A stretch of DNA of 64,000 bases from Haloarcula pellucida (GTDB taxonomy: Archaea; Halobacteriota; Halobacteria; Halobacteriales; Haloarculaceae), in the NCBI RefSeq assembly GCF_014647235.1, contig NZ_BMOU01000001.1:538262-602261 (forward strand), given 5' to 3'. The notes beneath the pieces were generated by a model. The model had not been told where the DNA came from. It made no database searches and was given only the letters and a program-made list of their open reading frames with translations. The position numbers were made by a program, and so were the translations under genes. The first letter of the stretch is position 1, and every line of letters begins with the position of its first letter. Positions 35,888 through 44,390 of the stretch are shown in pieces.

Positions 35888-36697
35888 TCAGTACTCCTCG
35901 GGGTCGATTTCGAGGACGAGTTCCCCGCCTTTGAACGCTCGTACGAGTCCGTCGCTCTCCGAGAGGACGATAGCCGTCGCGTTCGTATCACGGGTGATGG
36001 CACCGCCGGCCATGTGTCTGGCCCCGAGGCCCTTCGGGATGTCGACGCCCTCGGCGGACGGTTCGAGGTAGCGGTACGCCGAGACGATCTTCCCGGCGTC
36101 GGAGATGACGAACGCGCCGTCGAGCCGCGAGAACTCCTTCAGCATCACGTTGACGATTGGGTCGCCGACGTGGACGTGAGACTTCTCGAAGGGGTTGTAC
36201 GAGAGCGGCCGGGACTTGTTCATCACCTTGCCGGCGTCACCGACGACGAACAGCGCACCGACCGGTTTGCCTTTCTGGCCTTTCTTCCCGAGTTCGATGG
36301 CCACCTCGAAGACGTCCCTGACGACGCCGGGTTCGGCCCGGGAGTTGACGAACAGGTCGTAGACGCCCGAGGGCGTGAAGTCGCTCGTCTGGATGCGTGC
36401 AATCGTGTTCGACGTCCCGCCCATGAATCCGCTCACGCAGACGACTTCGTCGTCTTCCCCGACGAACTCCTTGTCGAGAGCGCCCTCGATACCGAACCGG
36501 ATTCGGCCTTCGAGGTCGGTGAAGTCGATGGGGAGTTCGACGAAGGATTCCGCTTCGACGGCGTTCTCCGGACCGACCACGACGACGGCTTCCTCGGCAT
36601 CGGCGAACCGTTCGAAGTCCGCCGAACTCGGCGAGAAGAGGAACACCGCGTTCGCGTCTGCGACCACGTCTCCCAACAGGTCGCGCAACTCGTTCAT
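35888..36697 (-). CDS. dacZ: DacZ, archaeal diadenylate cyclase
   Basis: This 269-residue protein (ATG at 36697; a GTG at 36709 adds four residues) makes c-di-AMP from ATP. The catalytic DGA motif is in RLDGAFVISDAGK, and the partner RHR-like motif is GARHMAGGAITRDT. Both follow the DisA_N fold. An N-terminal domain of about 110 residues precedes it. In Haloferax volcanii DacZ is essential and c-di-AMP influences osmoregulation. It precedes mscS on the same strand, which fits an osmotic role. Confidence 0.93.
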   Translation of the reverse strand: MNELRDLLGDVVADANAVFLFSPSSADFERFADAEEAVVVVGPENAVEAESFVELPIDFTDLEGRIRFGIEGALDKEFVGEDDEVVCVSGFMGGTSNTIARIQTSDFTPSGVYDLFVNSRAEPGVVRDVFEVAIELGKKGQKGKPVGALFVVGDAGKVMNKSRPLSYNPFEKSHVHVGDPIVNVMLKEFSRLDGAFVISDAGKIVSAYRYLEPSAEGVDIPKGLGARHMAGGAITRDTNATAIVLSESDGLVRAFKGGELVLEIDPEEY

Positions 36698-36793
36698 TGT
36701 ACGTATCACGATTGCAGACAGGAAAAAAGTTTGTGGGCCGTCAGCCGGTCGTCTGCCACTCGAACGACGCGTTTGCCGTCGCTCGTCGTATGT

Positions 36794-38086
36794 TCAGACT
36801 GACAATAGCTGGTCGAACGCCCCGCTCGCGGCGTGGGCGTGACAGTACGTCCCGACCGTCTGGTACTCCGTCAGGCCGTCGTGGTCGCCGTCGATGCCGT
36901 CGCCCCGGACCACTTCGAACGCGAACCGTGCGTCCGCGTCGACCGTCGCCGAGGAGTAGTGGAACTCGTGGCCGCGGCGCCGGGTGCCTGCGGTGGCGAC
37001 TGGCGTGTCGAGAGACGCCTCTAGCTCGACGTGGTCGAGCGCCTGATACCGGTCGCACATCTCGACGTCGGCCGGCAACACGCCCGCCATCTCGTAGGTG
37101 TCGCCGTCGGCTGTCGTCAGCGTCTCCGAGAGGGCCATCAGGCCGCCACATTCGCCGTACACCGGCAGGCCGTCGGCCGCCAGCGTCCCGAGTTCGTCGA
37201 GCGTCGACGACTCGGCGAGGTCGGCGGCGTGCAGTTCCGGGTAGCCGCCCGGCAGATAGACGGCGTCGGCCTCCGGCACCGGGTCGCCCGCGAGCGGCGA
37301 GAACGTCGCGACAGTGCCCCGTTCACGGACTCGCTCGACGGTGCTGGGATACACGAAGCAGAACGCTGCATCGCGGGCGACGGCAACGGTGGCGTCCGTC
37401 CTCGACGGGTCGGCGGGCGAGGCGCTCGGTGGGTCGCGTGCTATCTCTGCGACCCCGTCGGCGTCGATAGTCTCACCGGCCTCGGCCAGCGCCGCCTCGT
37501 CGATGGCCGCCTCGCTCCCCATCTGGAGACCGAGGTGCCGGTCGGGGATGTCGAGGTCCGGCGTCGGCGGAATCCGACCGAGATACCGCAGTTCCCCGGG
37601 GAGTGCGTCGCGGATGCCTTCGGCGTGTCGGCCGCCGTGGGCACGCTGCGCGAGCACCCCGACCACGTCGATGTCTCGACCGATACGCTCGGCGTACTGC
37701 TGGAAGCCCAGTGCCGTGGCGCCGACGCTCTCCATTCCGGCTTTGGCGTCGACGACGAGGACGACGGGCAGGTCCAGCACCTCGGCGACGCGGGCCGTCG
37801 ACGCCTTCGTCCCGTCGTAGAGGCCCATCATCCCCTCGACGACGCAGACGTCGCCCTCGCCGCGCCAGTAGGTCCGTCGCGTCCCTTCCTCGCCGGCGAG
37901 CCACGGGTCCAGCGACCGCGAGGGGTTGCCGACGAGCGCCTCGTGGTGGCTCGGGTCGATGAAGTCCGGGCCGGCCTTGGCGGGTTGTGGGTCGTAGCCC
38001 GCCTGCTCCAGCGCCGAGAGGGTCGCCAGCGTCGCCACCGTCTTCCCGACGTTCGAGGCCGTGCCCGCGAGGACGACGCCCTTCAC
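36794..38086 (-). CDS. cbiA: Cobyrinic acid a,c-diamide synthase
   Basis: This 430-residue enzyme amidates cobyrinic acid with glutamine and ATP in cobalamin synthesis. The N-terminal P-loop is AGTASNVGKTVATLA, with GPDFIDPSHHEALVG and EGMMGLYDG after it. The C-terminal class I glutaminase has its nucleophile cysteine in PVYGECGGLMAL, and HEFHYS supplies the His. Length and order are normal. cobT lies 16 bases upstream in the same direction. Confidence 0.96.
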   Translation of the reverse strand: MKGVVLAGTASNVGKTVATLATLSALEQAGYDPQPAKAGPDFIDPSHHEALVGNPSRSLDPWLAGEEGTRRTYWRGEGDVCVVEGMMGLYDGTKASTARVAEVLDLPVVLVVDAKAGMESVGATALGFQQYAERIGRDIDVVGVLAQRAHGGRHAEGIRDALPGELRYLGRIPPTPDLDIPDRHLGLQMGSEAAIDEAALAEAGETIDADGVAEIARDPPSASPADPSRTDATVAVARDAAFCFVYPSTVERVRERGTVATFSPLAGDPVPEADAVYLPGGYPELHAADLAESSTLDELGTLAADGLPVYGECGGLMALSETLTTADGDTYEMAGVLPADVEMCDRYQALDHVELEASLDTPVATAGTRRRGHEFHYSSATVDADARFAFEVVRGDGIDGDHDGLTEYQTVGTYCHAHAASGAFDQLLSV

Positions 38087-38102
38087 GACCGGTCACCCAC
38101 CG

Positions 38103-39134
38103 TCACGGCGCACCACCCACGCGCACCTCGTCGACGAGGTCGTCGTACACCGCGGCGAACTGCTCGCGAACGTCGGCCATCGGGACGCCGGCCCGGTCTG
38201 CCAGCGCCAGCGCCCCGCCCATCCCGACGCCCTCTTTGGCCTCGCCCGCGACGAACCGCTCCATCGCGACGTGGTCCGACCCCGCGAACCCGGGGTCTGT
38301 CACGGTCAGGTCGAGGTCCAGTTCGGCGGCGCTCGCCCGGAGATTCGCCGTCCCGTCGTCGGCGACGTAGGTCGTCGTCGCCAGCCCCAGTCGCCCCTCG
38401 TAGCCGCCGTGACGGACCAGTGCCGCAGCGGTGAGTTGCTGTGTCCCGCCGGCCAGCGTCACTGCCGTGTCCGTCTCGACGGCACCGGCGGCGAGGCCCG
38501 CCACCGTCGCCAACACGGGGTCGCCCATCCGTCGGACGGCCCGCTTCGGTTGCCCAGCGGCGTCGCCGGGTGCGAGCGAACTGGCTTCGAGTCCGGCCTC
38601 GACGACCCGTTCTTTCTGTTCGACGGGGTTCTCCGGCAGTGAGGAGGAGACCGTCGCGTCTTCACCCAGTGCTCGCAACACGCCCAGCGCAGTCGTCGTC
38701 CCGCCGGGAACCGTCTCCGCCAGCCACAGTTCGTCGGCGGGCAGTTTCCGGCCGAACTGTCTGGCCGCCTCGAAGGCGCCGTGGGCCGTCGGCACCGGGT
38801 CCTGTTCGGCGATATCTCGCCCCGGCCCGGCGCCGACAGTGACCGTCGGCGCGGCGGTCGGTTCCGCGAGGCCGCCGTCGACGACCGTCACCTCGAAGCC
38901 AAGCACCTCGCGCACTGCGCGCGTGACCAACGCCGGCGTCGGACACCCACTCGGACTCACCGGCACCGTCTCCGTCCGCACGGGCCGCCCGTACGCGAGT
39001 AGTTCCGAATCGGCCGCCGGCGTCGTCGTCATCAGGTCCGGGTCGGCACCGGCGGCGCTGATACCCTCTCTCTCCGCTGTCGCCGTCGTCCCCGCGACGA
39101 GGACGAACCGCGTTCCGTCGGGCGAGTGTTCCAT
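38103..39134 (-). CDS. cobT: CobT-type phosphoribosyltransferase (UPF0284/TIGR00303 family)
   Basis: This 343-residue protein is counted from the ATG at 39134; an upstream GTG adds two residues. It contains [48 protein letters not shown] and [13 protein letters not shown], the pattern of the archaeal CobT-like family that activates the lower-ligand base for cobalamin. Pairing with cbiA supports this role. The family is remote from bacterial CobT, and its activity is less well documented. Confidence 0.87.
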   Translation of the reverse strand: MEHSPDGTRFVLVAGTTATAEREGISAAGADPDLMTTTPAADSELLAYGRPVRTETVPVSPSGCPTPALVTRAVREVLGFEVTVVDGGLAEPTAAPTVTVGAGPGRDIAEQDPVPTAHGAFEAARQFGRKLPADELWLAETVPGGTTTALGVLRALGEDATVSSSLPENPVEQKERVVEAGLEASSLAPGDAAGQPKRAVRRMGDPVLATVAGLAAGAVETDTAVTLAGGTQQLTAAALVRHGGYEGRLGLATTTYVADDGTANLRASAAELDLDLTVTDPGFAGSDHVAMERFVAGEAKEGVGMGGALALADRAGVPMADVREQFAAVYDDLVDEVRVGGAP

Positions 39135-39243
39135 ACTCACTTGGAGTAGTGCAATCCCACTTTATCCCACCGGTGCCGCCGTCGGGGCCGTGTGTCGTCC
39201 TCCCCGGCGCATGATTTAAGCGACGGGGGCCGTGACTCCCGGT

Positions 39244-39468
39244 ATGGAGGACTTCGAAGAACTCGTGTCGTCGCTGACGCCGCGCGAGGACAACGAGGCC
39301 ATCAAGTCGTACCAGAACACCACCGCCGTCGCCTGCCCGGCCTGCGAAAAACCGTTCGACGACATGGTCGTCTGCAAGCAGGAGTTCACGTCCCTCAACC
39401 TCGACTTCGAGATGGACCTCTGTACGGCCATTCACGACGACAACGTCGTGCTGTTCACGCACAAGTAG
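39244..39468 (+). CDS. Small haloarchaeal zinc protein (DUF7385-like)
   Basis: This 74-residue protein has the pair CPACEKPFDDMVVC in its middle and a C-terminal NLDFEMDLCTAIHDDNVVLF. The second half matches small proteins annotated in Halobacteria as DUF7385, sometimes called flagella cluster proteins. Three or four cysteines could bind zinc. It stands alone between cobT and another small gene. Function unknown. Confidence 0.78.
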   Translation: MEDFEELVSSLTPREDNEAIKSYQNTTAVACPACEKPFDDMVVCKQEFTSLNLDFEMDLCTAIHDDNVVLFTHK

Positions 39469-39548
39469 CCCGCCGAGGGACGGCGACTGCGGGCGTCTCG
39501 TCGAGAACTTGTACCAACGTTGATTTGTCTGCGGCGCCCCGTAGATGT

Positions 39549-39977
39549 ATGGACGAACTTCCGGACGAGAGACAGACCGTCCTCAGAGCGCGCTCCCACC
39601 TCGAAGAGTGGACCGCCAGTGCCAGGGCACAGGCATACGCGGAACTGTTCGAGGGAGCGGACCCGCTGCTCACCGCTGACGAACGCCAACTCCTCGACGC
39701 GCTCGACTCGGCACTGGAGAGACAAGGTGGCGACGGCGTCTGGGGGACCGACCAGTACGGTATCTACACGGGCGGGCCCACGAGTTCGGACGCCGCACTC
39801 GGCGTCGTCTGCGTGTATCACCCTCAGATTACCGCGGACTCGGTCCTCAGCGGCACCGACGAGCTAGACGACGAGACCGAAGAACGGCTCAACGCGGCCC
39901 TCTGGCGGTACAGCGAGCGCGTCGCCACACTCGTCGAGGACGAACTCGACGAGTTTCTCCGCCGAACGCAGAGCTGA
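39549..39977 (+). CDS. Conserved haloarchaeal protein, unknown function
   Basis: This 142-residue acidic protein starts MDELPDERQTVLRARSHLEE. It shows a conserved-looking core, LLDALDSALERQGGDGVWGT, then YGIYTGG and VCVYHPQI. It has no membrane segment or catalytic signature I recognise. Codon bias and start context are good. An ATG four bases upstream is out of frame. Confidence 0.75.
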   Translation: MDELPDERQTVLRARSHLEEWTASARAQAYAELFEGADPLLTADERQLLDALDSALERQGGDGVWGTDQYGIYTGGPTSSDAALGVVCVYHPQITADSVLSGTDELDDETEERLNAALWRYSERVATLVEDELDEFLRRTQS

Positions 39978-40043
39978 CTCCGGCCGACGCTCGCCGGGTG
40001 GCCCACGCTGTCGACTGCGTCCCGTCTGCCGGCCGTCGGCGGT

Positions 40044-40643
40044 TTATATCCCGAGCCACTCGTCGTTCCGGACCTGATACCCGTTGGCACGACAGAACTC
40101 CGCGGCCTGTCGGCGGACCGCCCGGGACCCCGGGAGCGTCCCGTCGTCCCGTATCTGTTCGAGAACCCAGTCCCTGATGGCCTCTACCCCCTCGTCCTCG
40201 TCGTCGGCGTCGATTCCCTTGAGCGCCCGGAACGTCTTCTCGTAGGCCTCCCGCTGTGAGCCATCGAGGTCGACGCCTTGCAGCGAGTCGGTCGCTTCTA
40301 CGATGCGTTTTATCGCCGTGGCGACTGTCGGGCGCTGGACCAGCACGCGGACGGCAGCGGGCGAGTCGAACACCTCCGTCTCCGTGTCCGCGACCAGTTC
40401 CTCGACGGTGTAGGTGCCGTCGTCTGCCTCGACGTCCCGGTCACCGATCGCTGTGACGACGTCGGACCCCGTCGCCGGGAACGACAGCGCGTCGAGTTCC
40501 GTCTCTATCTCGTCGAGTTCTGGGTCCTCGATCGGTGGCTCCGTCTCGTCCGCGCGCTCCAGTGCCACGCCCATAGCCCGCTCGCGCTGGCGTTTCTCGA
40601 CGTCCCGTGCTTGCTTGTCTCGACCGCGCTTATCGTCAGCCAT
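40044..40643 (-). CDS. DUF5789-type haloarchaeal protein
   Basis: This 199-residue protein begins MADDKRGRDKQARDVEKRQR, the usual start of a haloarchaeal family of small regulators named DUF5789. The middle has YTVEELVADTETEVFDSPAA. The C-terminal AVRRQAAEFCRANGYQVRND resembles a short helical end domain. It is annotated here from sequence character only. The upstream in-frame extension (to 40724) lacks conserved character. Confidence 0.72.
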   Translation of the reverse strand: MADDKRGRDKQARDVEKRQRERAMGVALERADETEPPIEDPELDEIETELDALSFPATGSDVVTAIGDRDVEADDGTYTVEELVADTETEVFDSPAAVRVLVQRPTVATAIKRIVEATDSLQGVDLDGSQREAYEKTFRALKGIDADDEDEGVEAIRDWVLEQIRDDGTLPGSRAVRRQAAEFCRANGYQVRNDEWLGI

Positions 40644-40935
40644 CCGCAATGTTAGTCGCCCGACAAGCATAACCCTGTGGTTGGGTCCGCGAGTGACCGC
40701 TCGCTTACCCGTCGTCGACACCACGGATACGCCGCTCGTTCCGGCGAAAACACCACGACACGGACCCGGGCCGAACGTCGCCGTCCGGCGAGACGCTGAC
40801 GCCGGGCGTCGGAGTTCGCAGTCGGTCGAACGTGGGGACCGGAGTTACACTCGACGGCGACACCCACTCCGGTCGTCTCGCGTCGTTCGACACCGCTCGT
40901 CACGAGTGTTGCTCACGGTCTCGTTCGCTACAAAA
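40644..40935. other. Gap between DUF5789 gene and the tRNA-derived array
   Basis: About 290 bases with ordinary GC content and no gene or RNA that I can support. The 40644-40665 stretch, just ahead of the minus-strand gene, contains taaccctg-like promoter sequence but no firm TATA. Confidence 0.35.
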
Positions 40936-41272
40936 TGTGCGGGACCGGATTTGAACCGGAGGAAGACTCGCGTCGCTCGTCTTCCAGGGTTCAGAATCCG
41001 CTCGTCACGATTCATAGACCGCTCACGTCCGTTCGCGGTCAGTCGGAATGCGCGGGACCGGATTTGAACCGGAGCAAGAAATGCTCGCTCACAGCCGTTC
41101 GCTGCGCGTTCCTTGCAGGGTGCAAATCGGTCCTGCTCTTCGCTCACGTTCGTTCGCTCATGCGCGGGACCGGATTTGAACCGGAGGAAGACTCGCGTCG
41201 CTCGTCTTCCAGGGTTCAGAATCCGCTCGTCACGATTCACAGACCGCTCACGTCCGTTCGCGGTCAGTCGGA
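40936..41272 (-). repeat. Tandem array of tRNA-Leu 3'-end fragments, period about 112 bp
   Basis: The tRNA 3' end (complement tgcgcgggaccggatttgaa) begins at 40936, 41049, 41161 and, in the tRNA itself, 41273: steps of 113, 112 and 112. Units 1 and 3 are almost identical; unit 2 has a different interior. On the minus strand each unit ends with the tRNA T-arm and acceptor strand, preceded by a hairpin (for example ggaagac with gtcttcc) and a GATT..ACCC segment. The 5' half of the tRNA is missing in all three, so none is an intact tRNA. Confidence 0.88.
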
Positions 41273-41357
41273 ATGCGCGGGACCGGATTTGAACCGGCGG
41301 ACCCCTACGGGATAGCGTCCTAAGCGCTACGCCTTTTCCTGGCTCGGCAACCCGCGC
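41273..41357 (-). tRNA. tRNA-Leu (anticodon UAG)
   Basis: On the minus strand, 85 bases form a type II tRNA. The acceptor GCGCGGG pairs with CCCGCGC followed by discriminator A. The D-arm region has GCCGAGCC. The anticodon stem uagcg/cgcua encloses the loop CUUAGGA with anticodon UAG. A long variable arm follows, then the T-arm with GGUUCAAAUCC. No intron is seen. CCA is not encoded. The three fragments downstream copy its last 25 or so bases. Confidence 0.95.
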
Positions 41358-41656
41358 GCAGTCACCCGTTCCGGCGAGGTCATCAAGAACCCTTCGTTTG
41401 CGGGCCGGGACGTGACCGTCGGGAACGCTCGCGAGGCCACCCCGACGTCGCGTCCCAACAGCGACGGGTCAACTCCGATAGCGATGTCCGATCTCTCTCG
41501 CTGCCGGGTCCAGGTAGCGATGACCGGGACGACGCCCGTGTTGCTCCCGTCAGCCGACGGCTGGTGGCGCACCGAATTCGATTATTGAATATAATGTATA
41601 TTGAGTAACATTTATGTCCCGACAGGAGAGTGTATGCCGTATCGAGAGCGAAGAGG
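41358..41656. promoter_or_regulatory. Gap with AT-rich promoter before the HalX-like gene
   Basis: Most of these 300 bases are the upstream region of the tRNA and hold no gene. At 41570-41612 there is a sharply AT-rich stretch with ttgaatataatgtatattg, which should include the TATA element of the HalX-like gene. A strong local AT spike is rare in this window. The start used is 41657; a GTG at 41630 would make the transcript nearly leaderless. Confidence 0.55.
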
Positions 41657-42463
41657 ATGTCTCACCCGACTCGCCACCGCACGACGCCGTCCGAACCAAA
41701 CGGTCAGCCGTCACTGCACCCGATTATCGACGCTCCGTCGGTCGTGGTATTCGACGAGTCCACCCGCCGGGAGCTTTACGAAAAGTGGCTCGCGGATACG
41801 ATATCCGTCCATACCCCTACGTCGTGTGCCGAGGCGAAAGAAGCCATCAGCGAGACGACGACCGTCGCTATCGTCCGGCACGAACTCTCCACGGAGTTGC
41901 GTGAGCGGCTAGCGACGCTGTTGTGGCGGCTGGCGCCACAGAGTCGTGTGGTGTTTGCCACGTCCAGCCACCTCCCCGTGTATAATACGACGCCGACGGC
42001 ACAGGTCCATCTCTCAGAGCCCATCGACAGAGAGCAGCTACGCGATGCCGTCCTCGGACAGGCACGGATCGCTGTTTACTCGGTGGCGCTGTCCGAATAC
42101 TATCGACGGACGACACAGCTCGCCGGGATGCGGCTCGATTCCACGGTCAGTGACGATGTCCGCGACGAGATCGAAGCGACTGCCGAGGCGTTATCGTCCG
42201 TCGTCGACGGTCTGGGGGCCAAACTGACGGCCGACGAGCGTCGTGAGGTGTTGGATTTGCTCGTCGACGAGGCTGCTGGAGAACCGGTCGAATCCGCTGT
42301 CACGGGGTCGAAGTACCGCCCCGAAGCATGCACCGAGTGCGACGATTCTCGGACTGGACAGGACGCGTTCAGAGACCTCGGCGCGTACGTCTGGGAGTGT
42401 AAATCGTGCGGGACAGTCTACGAGCGCTCGGCGGCAGCCAATCGCCGAGTCGCAAAACGGTAG
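41657..42463 (+). CDS. HalX-domain protein with degenerate receiver and C-terminal zinc ribbon
   Basis: This 268-residue protein has an N-terminal receiver-like half (VVVFDEST, VAIVRHELSTELRERL, SRVVFATSS, VHLSEPIDREQLRDAV), a HalX-like helical hairpin (YSVALSEYYRRTTQLAGMRL) and a C-terminal CTEC...CKSC zinc ribbon from about residue 225. The acidic pocket of a true receiver is not apparent: at the phospho-aspartate position the strand reads TVAIVRHEL, with no Asp. So it probably does not take phosphate from a kinase. It is followed 64 bases later by a mini-TFB gene. It is a candidate transcription regulator. Confidence 0.76.
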   Translation: MSHPTRHRTTPSEPNGQPSLHPIIDAPSVVVFDESTRRELYEKWLADTISVHTPTSCAEAKEAISETTTVAIVRHELSTELRERLATLLWRLAPQSRVVFATSSHLPVYNTTPTAQVHLSEPIDREQLRDAVLGQARIAVYSVALSEYYRRTTQLAGMRLDSTVSDDVRDEIEATAEALSSVVDGLGAKLTADERREVLDLLVDEAAGEPVESAVTGSKYRPEACTECDDSRTGQDAFRDLGAYVWECKSCGTVYERSAAANRRVAKR

Positions 42464-42527
42464 CCCCGACCGGAGACGTGACCGATGGCGACGAAGATTT
42501 AGGTAGGCTCAGCGAGAACCCCACGCC

Positions 42528-42836
42528 ATGTATCGCGCCAGCGACCGAGTCGAACAGGACGCGTGGCTGTCCGAGATCGAGACGGCCGCAGAGACGCTAG
42601 ACCTCGGGACGCAGGCGCGGTCACACGCCGTCGACCTGTTTCTCTCGACGCTTCCGGACGACGACCGCTCGAAGCGAGCGACGATGGCAGCCAGCGTCTA
42701 CGTCGGCGCACTCGTCGCCGGCGAGGAACGGTCCCAGTCGGCCGTCGCCGACGCGACCGACGTCTCCCGGTTGACGATACAACAGCGCTGGAAGGACTTG
42801 CTAGAGTATGCTGGGCTGGAAGCGCCCGACTGGTAA
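42528..42836 (+). CDS. Single-cyclin-box TFB-like protein
   Basis: This 102-residue protein resembles one cyclin repeat of archaeal transcription factor B: ASDRVEQDAWLSEIETAAET, KRATMAASVYVGALVAGEER, then QSAVADATDVSRLTIQQRW as the final helix-turn-helix-like part. It lacks the zinc ribbon, B-finger and second cyclin fold of full TFB. It may bind TBP-DNA or RNA polymerase partly, acting as a modulator. It is convergent with coaD, ending at the base before coaD's stop. Confidence 0.76.
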   Translation: MYRASDRVEQDAWLSEIETAAETLDLGTQARSHAVDLFLSTLPDDDRSKRATMAASVYVGALVAGEERSQSAVADATDVSRLTIQQRWKDLLEYAGLEAPDW

Positions 42837-43325
42837 CTACGAGGGTTGCCCGCGGCCTTCGCGCTCGGGCGTCAGGTTCCCGTGTTCGTCGATTTCGCCG
42901 TTGACGATGCGAGTAGAGGAGATGATGTCGCCGTCGTCGGCGTGGACGTGCGGGACGACCTCGATTTCGAGCGGGTCGTAGCCGCGTTCGCGTCGAATCT
43001 CGTTGATACGCTTGCCGCCGGTCTCCGTCTCCGGCGAGACGACGAGGACGTCGAACTGGGGTTCGGTCGCGATACCGGTCGGCTCGGAGAGTTCGCGAAT
43101 CTCCCAGTCCTGTCCCATCTCCTCGGCGAGCGTCGACAGTTCCGCGGCGAGGTCGGCACGTCGGTCGGCGAACGAGCGGACGTGACGCTCGTCGTGGCGG
43201 GTCTTCGGCGCGAGGTCGTCACTGGTGAGCCCGACTGTCACGTCACCGAGTTCGAACGCACGCTCGAACAGCGCGCGGTGTCCATCGTGAATGGGATCGA
43301 ACGTCCCACCCAGTGCGACCATCAT
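42837..43325 (-). CDS. coaD: Archaeal phosphopantetheine adenylyltransferase
   Basis: This enzyme (about 162 residues from the Met in MMVALGGTF) adds AMP to phosphopantetheine in coenzyme A synthesis. The nucleotidyltransferase signature GGTFDPIHDGHRALFERAF is complete, and ISSTRIVNGEID gives the ISSTxx motif. An upstream start at 43376 adds 17 low-complexity residues. Convergent with the mini-TFB gene. Confidence 0.9.
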   Translation of the reverse strand: MMVALGGTFDPIHDGHRALFERAFELGDVTVGLTSDDLAPKTRHDERHVRSFADRRADLAAELSTLAEEMGQDWEIRELSEPTGIATEPQFDVLVVSPETETGGKRINEIRRERGYDPLEIEVVPHVHADDGDIISSTRIVNGEIDEHGNLTPEREGRGQPS

Positions 43326-43419
43326 ATCCCCGGCAACGGCGTCGTCCGATTTAGTGGTGTCGTCTTCCCCAACCATCGAGAAACCGTCACACGGGGCCAG
43401 ACAGCGACCCAGTCTCCGA

Positions 43420-43917
43420 TTACGCTTCGTCGTCGTCTTCGTCGTCGGCGTCTTCGACGGAGATGGTGACCGGTTCGTCGCCGGAGAGCGGTTCGTCGTC
43501 GCCCCCGAGGTGGTCGTCTAAGTTGAACACGGTGTTCAGTTCCGACTGGATGTCCCCGACGACGGTGTTGACGAGTTCGCTCGGCGAAATCGCGCTGTAC
43601 TCGTAGGGGTTGTTGCCAGCGCCGTCGCTCTCGCGTTTCTGGCGGGTGACCGTCCCCTCCTCGTGCAGCGCCGCGAGCGCCTCCCGAACGGTACTCGGAT
43701 AGAGGCCGGTCGCCTCGGATATCTCGTCGCTCGTACTCTCGGGGTTCTGACGCAGACTGACGTAAATCCGCGCGCGGGTCTCGGTGTCCAGTAGCCAGGC
43801 GAGCAAGTCGACGATGCCCTCGTCGAACTGCTCGACTGCGCGGTCGGCTTCCTGCTCGATTCGCTCGCGCACGTCTCCGGTCTCCTCGGTTTCTTCGTGT
43901 GGGTCGTCTGCAGACAT
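43420..43917 (-). CDS. Winged-helix transcription regulator (haloarchaeal)
   Basis: This 165-residue acidic protein (MSADDPHEETEETGDV start) has a helix-turn-helix, ESTSDEISEATGLYPSTVRE, with ALAALHEEGTVTRQKR as the wing. It is a predicted DNA-binding regulator. The C-terminal tail is acidic (DDHLGGDDEPLSGDEPV). Longer frames extend upstream, but the ATG at 43917 gives the usual start. Its targets are unknown. Confidence 0.8.
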   Translation of the reverse strand: MSADDPHEETEETGDVRERIEQEADRAVEQFDEGIVDLLAWLLDTETRARIYVSLRQNPESTSDEISEATGLYPSTVREALAALHEEGTVTRQKRESDGAGNNPYEYSAISPSELVNTVVGDIQSELNTVFNLDDHLGGDDEPLSGDEPVTISVEDADDEDDDEA

Positions 43918-44390
43918 GCGTTGTCTCTGTGAGGACGAAAGCGACTTTCGGATAAAAACCTTGCCTCGGGGTAGTGAGCGGCGACTGCACTGCAGCGACG
44001 ACCGGGCGAGTCGTCGATCGACGCGAGTCTGCACCAACCGGAACCATTCGTCTCAAACGTGCAGGAACGATGTGCGTTTCTACAGATCGACGAAGAGCGC
44101 ACTTAAACAACGCCGGATACACGGTCTGACTATCGCCGGTGAGAGTGACCCACTACTATTTTAGTACAGTACTCAATAGAATACATCGTCGCACAGCACG
44201 ACCGAGTAACCGTTATCGTCGGCGACCGGCGAACGATATCTGCGTGTACAACGGGACGTCGGGCTGTGGGACGAGGCCACGGTCGAGGATGCCACTCCTG
44301 ATGGGTGTGGGGGCACCTGGAGTAGTGGTGGCAGCCAAAACCCTTCGTCACGGTGCCGGTGGCGTACCGGTACAGCGACCGGATACGGCG
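43918..44390. other. 473-bp intergenic region with no gene
   Basis: It includes an AT-rich patch around 44150-44185 with agtacagtact, a short palindrome, and ORFs of poor composition. I see no RNA gene or conserved protein. It precedes the minus-strand regulator and follows the gshA 3' end, so it probably holds only the regulator's promoter and a spacer. Confidence 0.35.

Noticed and set aside
40845-41240. Open frames across the tRNA-Leu fragment array
   Set aside because: Their peptides repeat because the DNA repeats (RFKSGPAH-type ends come from the T-arm sequence); composition is not protein-like.
40936-41272. Additional tRNA-Leu genes
   Set aside because: The copies lack the 5' acceptor strand, D-arm and a proper anticodon arm; only the 3' quarter is present.
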